Of a stretch of 64,000 bases of DNA, positions 18,347-25,668 are shown piece after piece; the stretch's first letter is position 1, and every line of letters begins with the position of its first letter. Both the position numbers and the translations under genes were made by a program. This DNA comes from Lewinella sp050633125 (GTDB lineage Bacteria > Bacteroidota > Bacteroidia > Chitinophagales > Saprospiraceae), in the NCBI RefSeq assembly GCF_050633125.1, contig NZ_JBOEFX010000008.1, positions 96,825 through 160,824 of the forward strand. The letters are read 5' to 3'. A model generated the notes under the pieces. It was not told the origin of the DNA. It did no database searches and saw only the letters and a list, made by a program, of their open reading frames with translations.

Positions 18347-19558
18347 ATGAAAATAGTACCAGTATTTCTTTTTTCGTTAGCCCTTTTGCTAGTCAATGCC
18401 TGCCAATTGGCTACAGCTGAGTCTGCAGCAGCTGAATCCGTACAGGTAGCGAAAAATGACCGGTTGCAGGAGTTGTCCGATAAAATGGTGGCTTATCTTC
18501 CCCAATTACCACTGGATTCTGTCCATATTCCACGCACCATTGAGAACGGAAAAATGAAAGGTACCCGCTCCAAAAGCTGGACCAGTGGTTTCTTTCCTGG
18601 TGTGCTCTGGCAACTGTACGATGCAGGCCGGCAGGATGTCATTAAGGAAGCTGCCCTGAACTGGCAGTCTTTTGTAGAAAAAGAGAAGTACGACAGCACC
18701 ACGCATGATTTGGGCTTTAAGCTCTATTGTAGCTTTGGGCAAGCTTATCGCATCACAGGTGACGAGCATTTTAAAGACGTATTTCTAACCGCAGCCAACA
18801 CCCTCAGTACGCGATACAACGCTACAGTCGGTGCGCTCCGTTCTTGGGATCACCACGAACACCTTTGGGCTTTTCCGGTCATTATCGACAATATGATGAA
18901 CCTGGAGATGCTTTACGAAGCTACCCGCTTGACGGGAGATTCGAGCTATTATCATATTGCTACCCAGCATGCTGAAACGACACTAAAAAACCACTTTCGT
19001 GGCGACAACAGCTCCTACCACGTAGTTTCCTACAATCCTCTTACGGGAGAAGTAGAACAAAAAAACACCCACCAAGGCTACAGCCACGAGTCGGCCTGGA
19101 GTCGTGGGCAAGCTTGGGGACTTTATGGCTACACCGTAGCTTATCGCTACACCAAGCAACCGGAATTTTTGGCACAAGCTCAGAAGATAGCGGACTTTAT
19201 CTTCACTCATCCGAACCTACCCGAAGACCTTATCCCTTATTGGGATTTTGATGCGCCAAATATTCCCGACGAGCCCAGAGACGTTTCGGCTGCTGCTGTG
19301 GCTGCCTCTGGACTTTTTGAGTTGAGTACCTATGACCAGGAAAACGCTTCGCGCTATCTCGGTTGGGCCAACCAGATTCTGAACAGTTTAGAAAAAGAAG
19401 AATACCAAAGTAATACGGCGCCTTTCTTTTTAAAGCACAGTGTGGGGAGTATCCCCGGAGAGTTTGAGATGGATGCTCCGATCATTTACGCCGAATATTT
19501 TTACTTGGAAGCGCTGCGTCGGAGCGATAATTTTGTAGGTAACACAAAAGCAAATTGA
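18347..19558 (+). CDS. GH88 unsaturated glucuronyl hydrolase, lipoprotein
   Basis: Removes the 4,5-unsaturated uronic acid that lyases leave at the non-reducing end, giving 4-deoxy-5-keto-uronate. 403 residues, an (alpha/alpha)6 barrel of normal family length. The N-terminus ends in a lipobox (LLLVNAC), so it is likely anchored outside the cytoplasm. The two conserved aspartates fit Asp121 (HDLGFKLYCSFG) and Asp181 (VIIDNMMNLEML); the family signature SAWSRGQAWGLYGY is intact. It starts a tightly packed operon with GH2, DUF4861 and two PL38-like genes. Confidence 0.93.
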   Translation: MKIVPVFLFSLALLLVNACQLATAESAAAESVQVAKNDRLQELSDKMVAYLPQLPLDSVHIPRTIENGKMKGTRSKSWTSGFFPGVLWQLYDAGRQDVIKEAALNWQSFVEKEKYDSTTHDLGFKLYCSFGQAYRITGDEHFKDVFLTAANTLSTRYNATVGALRSWDHHEHLWAFPVIIDNMMNLEMLYEATRLTGDSSYYHIATQHAETTLKNHFRGDNSSYHVVSYNPLTGEVEQKNTHQGYSHESAWSRGQAWGLYGYTVAYRYTKQPEFLAQAQKIADFIFTHPNLPEDLIPYWDFDAPNIPDEPRDVSAAAVAASGLFELSTYDQENASRYLGWANQILNSLEKEEYQSNTAPFFLKHSVGSIPGEFEMDAPIIYAEYFYLEALRRSDNFVGNTKAN

Positions 19559-19575
19559 GCAAGAATAACGGATCA

Positions 19576-22050
19576 ATGAAAAACAAGGTATCTCTATTTC
19601 TGGGCCTAGTAGGGCTTTTTTATATTCTTTCCAGCAGCAACATTGGGGCCTTTCTGCAGCCATTACAGGAACGGATTCGGGAAAATATCAATGCGGATTG
19701 GCAGTATCTCCCTGACAACACCCAGGACGTTGATCAGTTGAAAGATAAAACGAATTGGCAAGCAATTGATTTGCCTCACACGTGGAATCAGTGGGATGCC
19801 TTAGACTTTGAGCCAGGGTACCGTCGGGATGCTGGCTGGTACCAAAAGGAAATTTTCCTCAGCGACTATGACCAGGCAGAATACCTGCTTTATTTTGAAG
19901 GAGCTAACATCAGCACCGAGGTTTACGTCAATGGCGCATTGGCGGGCACCCACGTCGGAGGCTACGTTGGGTTTGAGGTAAACATCACACCCTATGTTCG
20001 CCGGGCCCAAAAGAATACCATCAGTATTCGGGTAGATAATAGTTACAACCCTAATGTTATTCCTTCGCAGAAGGCTGATTTCTTCATCTTCGGTGGAATC
20101 ACTCGTGATTTGTGGTTGGAAATTGTACCGCAAATACGGCTACAGGATATAAAAGTGAGTACGCCAAGTGTAAGTCTAGCCAAAGCAGAGACCATCTTAG
20201 AGGTTAGTTTGCCAGAGGGAGTAATGCTTACAAAAGACTACGAGGTAAGCGCAAAAATTATCGCCAGTGATAAGCAGGTAGTGGCAGAAAAAACCTTTGC
20301 TGGTACAAGCCTCAATGACAAGCAAGCATTGGTGATGCCGGTAGTGGATCAACCACAACTTTGGTCACCAGATCACCCAAACCTTTATCAGGTGGCGGTT
20401 CAATTATTGAGGAATGGCCGTGTTTTAGATGAAAAAACAACAACCATAGGCTATCGTTGGTACCATTTTGAGCAGCATGGAGCCTTTTATTTGAATGGCG
20501 AAAGATTGCTCTTGCGCGGCACCCATCGGCACGAAGAACACGCTGGCTACGGCGCCGCAATGCCCAATGAGCAGCATCGCAAAGACATCGCGCAGATCAA
20601 AGAGATGGGGGCCAACTTTATTCGCCTTGGGCATTATCCTCAAGACCCGGAAATCTACCGCGCGTGCAATGAGTTGGGCTTGATTGTCTGGGATGAGCTG
20701 CCTTGGTGCCGTGGAGGAATGGGGGAGAGCGAATGGCAAGCCAATACCGAGCGCTTGCTCCTGGAGCAGATTCAGCAAAACTATAATCACCCCAGCATCA
20801 TGTTCTGGGCCTTGGGGAATGAAATTTACTGGCTGCCAGATTTTGAAAATGGCGACGATGAAGAGCGGCTGAATGCCTACGTTACCAAACTCAATAACCT
20901 CGCCCACAAGGCAGATCCTTATCGCCTGACGTCCTTGCGGAAATACTATGCAGGTGCTGACTTGGTAGACGTTTTTTCACCATCCATCTGGTCGGGTTGG
21001 TATGCTGGTGTTTATACCAATTACAAAAACACCCTGACCCAAAATCAGAAAAAATACGCGCAGTTCCTCCACATGGAGTACGGTGGATCAAGTCATGTGG
21101 GCCGCCATACAGAAAACCCCATCACCGGAGAAGGCGCACTGAGTGACGACGACTGGGCGGAAGTCGCCAATCAGGTCAATGTTGAAAATGTGGCCAAAAA
21201 GGGAGACTGGACGGAAAATTACATCGTCGATCTTTTCGATTACTACCTCAGCGTGACCGAAACCCAGCCCAATTTTGCGGGAAATGCCCAATGGGCTTTC
21301 AAAGATTTTGGTACCCCGTTGCGACCCCAAAATGCCATCCCTTACCTCAATCAAAAAGGCTTGGTAGACCGTGATGGTAATCCCAAAGATGCCTATTACG
21401 TATACAAAAGCTATTGGGGGAAAACCCCTTTTGTATACATAGAATCGCACACCTGGACCTATCGCCGTGGCCCGGAAGGCAAAGCCCGTAATATCTCGGT
21501 CTATAGTAATTGCGAAACAGTAGAATTAATTCATAACGGCCAAAAACTAGGGCGTAAAAATCGCGTTCTGGGGCAGCTCCCTGCTGGCGGTCTGAACTGG
21601 GATGTGAGTTTCACGGCTGGTGAAAATACGCTCATCGCGGTAGGTTTTGCTCCCGATGGCAGCAGCACTTCGGATACGCTAACTATTACCTATGATTTCC
21701 AACAAGCCGGCAAAGCCGATAATATCCAGTTGAGTAAAAAAACACTACCCAATGGAAATTTTTTGGTGGAGGCAGTAATGCTCGATAAAAGCGGTGTTCG
21801 CGTACTCGATTACGAAGAAGAAATCTACTTCACCTGCGATGGTGCGGGTACTTTGCTTCGCCATTATGGAACCCCCACCCGCAGTCAGGTACTACAAATG
21901 GCGAACGGACGGGCAGCTATCGAATTGACACCAGAGGAGTCTGGGCGAGCCATCATCGAAGCACGGAATCAAGATTTCAAAGGCAGTTATTTGGTCATTG
22001 ATTTTACCAAAGAAAACGCCGCTAAAACGAAAGACAATGAAACAGAATAA
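19576..22050 (+). CDS. GH2 family glycosidase (beta-glucuronidase/galactosidase type)
   Basis: About 824 residues from ATG 19576 (signal-peptide-like MKNKVSLFLGLVGLFYILSS); an in-frame TTG at 19555 overlaps the GH88 stop but looks less likely. Domains: jelly-roll sugar-binding (about 40-190), Ig-like (about 195-300), TIM barrel (about 300-590), DUF4982-like (about 610-700) and a final Ig-like domain. The acid/base is Glu416 (ALGNEIYW) and the nucleophile is Glu501 (HMEYGG). In this setting a role in trimming glucuronosyl or side-chain sugars is likely; the exact sugar cannot be read from the sequence. Confidence 0.85.
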   Translation: MKNKVSLFLGLVGLFYILSSSNIGAFLQPLQERIRENINADWQYLPDNTQDVDQLKDKTNWQAIDLPHTWNQWDALDFEPGYRRDAGWYQKEIFLSDYDQAEYLLYFEGANISTEVYVNGALAGTHVGGYVGFEVNITPYVRRAQKNTISIRVDNSYNPNVIPSQKADFFIFGGITRDLWLEIVPQIRLQDIKVSTPSVSLAKAETILEVSLPEGVMLTKDYEVSAKIIASDKQVVAEKTFAGTSLNDKQALVMPVVDQPQLWSPDHPNLYQVAVQLLRNGRVLDEKTTTIGYRWYHFEQHGAFYLNGERLLLRGTHRHEEHAGYGAAMPNEQHRKDIAQIKEMGANFIRLGHYPQDPEIYRACNELGLIVWDELPWCRGGMGESEWQANTERLLLEQIQQNYNHPSIMFWALGNEIYWLPDFENGDDEERLNAYVTKLNNLAHKADPYRLTSLRKYYAGADLVDVFSPSIWSGWYAGVYTNYKNTLTQNQKKYAQFLHMEYGGSSHVGRHTENPITGEGALSDDDWAEVANQVNVENVAKKGDWTENYIVDLFDYYLSVTETQPNFAGNAQWAFKDFGTPLRPQNAIPYLNQKGLVDRDGNPKDAYYVYKSYWGKTPFVYIESHTWTYRRGPEGKARNISVYSNCETVELIHNGQKLGRKNRVLGQLPAGGLNWDVSFTAGENTLIAVGFAPDGSSTSDTLTITYDFQQAGKADNIQLSKKTLPNGNFLVEAVMLDKSGVRVLDYEEEIYFTCDGAGTLLRHYGTPTRSQVLQMANGRAAIELTPEESGRAIIEARNQDFKGSYLVIDFTKENAAKTKDNETE

Positions 22051-23017
22051 ACTACTGTTATGGCTGTTGATAGCGGCCCAGTTTTCTTGCGCCCCTCCAC
22101 CTGCGGAGGAAGGGAATCAGACAGCAGAAACTGCTGCTACCAAAAAGACCCAGGCATTACTTCTGACCCAGGATTTTCCTTTTGATCCTGCGGATAAAGA
22201 CAAAGTAACTGGCGATTACGTGGCACAAACCCGTATTGTTGTTCCCTCCAATCTGGCGACCCAGAGCAAGTGGATCATGTTTGAGGGGCCCGTTTTAGAA
22301 AACGACCTCATTGCTTACCGCTACTATGCCGACAGCCGTCATCGCTTTGATATTTACGGTAAAACCGTAACCGACCTTGTGATGGATACGGTGAGTTGGC
22401 AATACCACGATATCATGAATTGGGGTTCGGACGTGCTCAAGGTGGGAAACTCCCTCGGCCTTGGCAGTCCGGCTATTTGGCACCAGGATTCGTTGTATAC
22501 CCTTTCGGAATGTACAGCGAAAACCATCGAGGTGATCGAGAATGGCGATGATCGTTCGCTTATTCGGACCACTTTCGACGGATTGAAAATAGGGGAGGAG
22601 ACCCTCGATCTTATCCAAGACTGGAGCCTGGATGCTGGAGTATCGTGGTCGGAAATACACCTTTATTTGAAAAACGGAACCTTGCCTGAAGGGATGTTTT
22701 TTGCTACTGGTTTTGTCAAGCATTTACCTGAGTTGACTATCGGAAATACGGATACTTACGCTTATTTGATGAACTGGGGGGAACAGTCGTTTCACCACGA
22801 AAATATGGGTATGGCTGTTTTGGCCGAAAAGGTTTATCAGCCTGTTTCGATCGAGGATGAATGGAGTCACGTTTATATTTTCGAAAAAGCACCACAAGAA
22901 ATTCGCTACCGTTTCCTCGCTGCTTGGGAACGAGATAATAGCGGAGTGAAAGATGCCGAAGGCTTCCGCCATTTAGTGGAGCAATCTGGAAAAACGCAGC
23001 GTGATGGCCAGAAGTAA
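22037..23017 (+). CDS. DUF4861-family lipoprotein
   Basis: 326 residues from ATG 22037, which overlaps the GH2 stop by 14 nt; the frame is open 13 codons upstream, but this start gives a lipobox (LLIAAQFSCAPPP). The body (RYYADSRHRFDIYGK, DVLKVGNSLGLGSPAIW, SWSEIHLYLKNG, MGMAVLAEK) fits DUF4861, a family of unknown biochemistry that recurs in uronic-acid polysaccharide loci beside GH88/GH105 and lyases. Likely an extracytoplasmic enzyme or binding protein acting on uronides; the role is inference from context. Confidence 0.75.
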   Translation: MKQNKLLLWLLIAAQFSCAPPPAEEGNQTAETAATKKTQALLLTQDFPFDPADKDKVTGDYVAQTRIVVPSNLATQSKWIMFEGPVLENDLIAYRYYADSRHRFDIYGKTVTDLVMDTVSWQYHDIMNWGSDVLKVGNSLGLGSPAIWHQDSLYTLSECTAKTIEVIENGDDRSLIRTTFDGLKIGEETLDLIQDWSLDAGVSWSEIHLYLKNGTLPEGMFFATGFVKHLPELTIGNTDTYAYLMNWGEQSFHHENMGMAVLAEKVYQPVSIEDEWSHVYIFEKAPQEIRYRFLAAWERDNSGVKDAEGFRHLVEQSGKTQRDGQK

Positions 23018-24218
23018 AAAACAGTACAAAAGTTCAACTTGGTTCTTACGCAATAGAAAGGACCATCGCAAAAATAAGACCTTCGGTTTGCTAATTTTAA
23101 TGATTGGCTTGTGCTTGCCCAACTGTACAAACCAAGAAAAAGAAGTAGAGCTGCCTTTCAACGATAAGGCAATTGTCGCTCAGGCCGATGAATACCTGGA
23201 TGAAGCTCCCATCACCATCACCGCTTTTCCAGCCGAGCGAAGTGCAGGCGGAGTAAATGACTACTTTTCAGAGGGTTCCTACTGGTGGCCTGATCCTGAA
23301 AATCCAGATGGCCCTTACATTCGTAAAGACGGCCAACGTAATCCCAATAACTTCGGTGCTCATAAAAAAGCCCTCAAGCAAATGGTGGAATGGGTGACCA
23401 CCCTCACCGCCGCTTACCAAATCACGGCGGATGAAAAGTATGCACAGCAGGCTATTCGCCATTTGACAGCATGGTTTGTAGCCCCTGTCACTCGTATGAA
23501 CCCCAATTTGCTGTACGGCCAAGCCATTCACGGCATAAGCACGGGACGAGGCATTGGTATCATCGATACCCTAGGCTTGATTAATGTTTCCTTGAGCATC
23601 CGACTATTGGTCGCCGCAGGAAAATTAGGCGGCGAGAATTACACCGCTATCCAGCAATGGTTCAGTGACTATGGTGATTGGCTCACCACTCATCCTTATG
23701 GGATAGAAGAGCGCGATAACAATAACAACCACAGCACTTGGTGGGGGGCGCAAGTAGCAGCCTATGCACTGGTGGCTCAGCGGGAAGACCTCTTGGTAAT
23801 CAGCCGCGAACAATTCAAAAAGCAACTTGATCTTCAGATGGCGGCTGATGGTAGTTTCCCAGATGAATTGGGACGTACCAAGCCGTTTCACTACACCAGC
23901 TATAACCTGCGGGGCTGGACAACATTTTGCCAACTTGCTTCTACGGCAGAAGAAAACCTGTGGACTTACGAAAGCAAAAACGGCAACTTGAAAAAAGCAT
24001 TGGAATTTGTCCTTCCCTATTTGGAAACACCTGCTAGTTGGCCCTATCTCACCCACTTGGAAACCAGCCTCCATGTGAGTCGGAATGATTATCTGGTTTT
24101 TGCATATTGGAGCTCAGGGGAGGAGAAATACCTTGACTTTTGGCACCAATTGCCTCAGGGAGAAGACGATCATCACGCAAATTTGGTGCTATGGCAAAAT
24201 AAGACCTTGAATGAATAA
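23004..24218 (+). CDS. PL38-like polysaccharide lyase (alginate-lyase superfamily), copy 1
   Basis: About 404 residues with a helical alginate_lyase-type (alpha/alpha) toroid. The N-terminus is unusual: some 27 polar, basic residues precede the hydrophobic stretch and lipobox (GLCLPNC), so the true start may lie downstream of ATG 23004. Residues that in PL5 and related lyases act in catalysis have counterparts: Asn242-His243 in NNNNHSTWW, and Arg291 and Tyr297 in GRTKPFHY. The motif SAGGVNDYFSEGSYWWPDP is shared with the next gene. PL38 members cleave beta-1,4-glucuronan or alginate; the glucuronate genes nearby favour glucuronan. Overlaps the DUF4861 gene by 14 nt. Confidence 0.8.
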   Translation: MARSKKQYKSSTWFLRNRKDHRKNKTFGLLILMIGLCLPNCTNQEKEVELPFNDKAIVAQADEYLDEAPITITAFPAERSAGGVNDYFSEGSYWWPDPENPDGPYIRKDGQRNPNNFGAHKKALKQMVEWVTTLTAAYQITADEKYAQQAIRHLTAWFVAPVTRMNPNLLYGQAIHGISTGRGIGIIDTLGLINVSLSIRLLVAAGKLGGENYTAIQQWFSDYGDWLTTHPYGIEERDNNNNHSTWWGAQVAAYALVAQREDLLVISREQFKKQLDLQMAADGSFPDELGRTKPFHYTSYNLRGWTTFCQLASTAEENLWTYESKNGNLKKALEFVLPYLETPASWPYLTHLETSLHVSRNDYLVFAYWSSGEEKYLDFWHQLPQGEDDHHANLVLWQNKTLNE

Positions 24219-25401
24219 TAGTTATCTCATCGCACTCTTCAGTGTATTGTTGTTGACAACTTGCAACGAAAAGTTAGCACCAGTCAAGGATACTTCTACC
24301 TCGGTAGTAGAGCTTGGCCTTGATTTTAACAAAGAACAAATTATTGCTACGGCGGACAGCTATCTCGCGCAAGCGCCTGTACCCATCACCAGTGCTACTT
24401 GCTCGCGCAGCGCTGGGGGTATCCACGATTTTTATTCCGAAGGTGATTACTGGTGGCCCAACCCAGAAGACCCGGAAGGCCCCTATATTCGTCGGGATGG
24501 GAAAACTAACCCGGAAAATTTTATTGCCCACCGACAGTCCATGCGCAACCTCAACCGCTGGGTAGCTGCGTTGGTAGCCGCCTACGAAATTACGGGTGAT
24601 GAAAAATATGCAGCTCATGCGCTACAGCACCTGAATGCTTTCTTTCTCGATCCGGCAACGCTGATGAATCCCAATTTGCTGTATGCCCAGGCCATCAAAG
24701 GCAAGGTTACGGGGCGCGGAATAGGTATCATTGATACGATCCATTTGATTGAGGTCACCAAGGCCATTGAAATCCTTGCCCAGCGTGGGTATTTAAAAGG
24801 AAAACCACTGACCGGACTGAAAGAATGGTTTGCCGCTTACGCTACCTGGATGAATACCCACCCTTACGGCCTCGACGAAAAGGACCACGGCAACAATCAC
24901 AGCACCTGGTGGGCTGCCCAAATAGCAGCTTTCGCTCAATTGACGGGGCGGGAAGATTTGAAGGGAGTAGCCCGTCAGCAGTTCAAAAAACTCCTTGCTG
25001 CGCAGATGGCACCAGACGGTAGTTTTCCTGAAGAAATGGAAAGAACCAAGCCTTATAATTATACCCTTTTTAATTTGGAGGGGTATGCAGTGCTCTGTGA
25101 ATTGGCCTCTACACCTAACGACAACCTGTGGAATTACGAAGGTCCAAACGGCAGTATCCGCAAAGCCTGGGATTTTATGCTTCCTTACATAAATGATAAA
25201 TCAACGTGGATCAAAGCACCCGATGTGCAGCATTTTGATGAATTGCCCATCCAGACGACGGGTTTGTTACTGGCGGCCAGAGCTTATGATGATGCCGAAA
25301 TGCTAGCCATTTGGCAACAGCTTGACCCCACCCGCAAGTCGGAAGAGATCAATCGCAATTATCCTGTTCGGGAACCGACCCTGTGGGTGGCGACACAATA
25401 A
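24211..25401 (+). CDS. PL38-like polysaccharide lyase, copy 2 (tandem paralogue)
   Basis: 396 residues, overlapping copy 1 by 8 nt (ATGAATAA). Lipoprotein signal (VLLLTTC) at once from the ATG. Aligns with copy 1 over the whole length: SAGGIHDFYSEGDYWWPNP, NNHSTWW with Asn229-His230, and ERTKPYNY with Arg278 and Tyr284. The residue just before the catalytic-type Tyr is Asn283 here and His296 in copy 1, so the two may differ in substrate linkage or endo/exo mode. Likely duplicated in place and then diverged. Confidence 0.82.
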   Translation: MNNSYLIALFSVLLLTTCNEKLAPVKDTSTSVVELGLDFNKEQIIATADSYLAQAPVPITSATCSRSAGGIHDFYSEGDYWWPNPEDPEGPYIRRDGKTNPENFIAHRQSMRNLNRWVAALVAAYEITGDEKYAAHALQHLNAFFLDPATLMNPNLLYAQAIKGKVTGRGIGIIDTIHLIEVTKAIEILAQRGYLKGKPLTGLKEWFAAYATWMNTHPYGLDEKDHGNNHSTWWAAQIAAFAQLTGREDLKGVARQQFKKLLAAQMAPDGSFPEEMERTKPYNYTLFNLEGYAVLCELASTPNDNLWNYEGPNGSIRKAWDFMLPYINDKSTWIKAPDVQHFDELPIQTTGLLLAARAYDDAEMLAIWQQLDPTRKSEEINRNYPVREPTLWVATQ

Positions 25402-25495
25402 GTGCTTGAAAACCAAAAGAACTCAGTGTCTCCTGACCAGCTTGCAGAACACTTGACGATTTGGCTGTAAAAAAACTATGTTATTCCGCGTCTAA

Positions 25496-25639
25496 GGAAC
25501 AGCACGAAAATAAAATGCGATTCGCTTCGCGGCTACTTCGTGGTTTGTTTTTATAATAGTTAAATAAACGCTTCATTTTGAGTGTTTTAACTGTTTAAAA
25601 ACCTCAGGAAAATCGTCATTTATTTTCTGCGCAATACTA
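25496..25639 (+). repeat. Hairpin repeat GGAACAGCAC...TGCGCAATAC, copy 1 (long-loop form)
   Basis: Conserved ends GGAACAGCACG (25496-25506) and CTGCGCAATACT (about 25627-25638). The arms GAAAATAAAATGCGATT and AATCGTCATTTATTTTC are nearly complementary and are separated by about 85 nt of AT-rich DNA. It lies 30 nt ahead of the next start codon. Same family as 28176, 31609, 45287 and 48016. Confidence 0.6.
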
Positions 25640-25668
25640 ATGGATTTTACAAAGAGAAATTAAACGAA

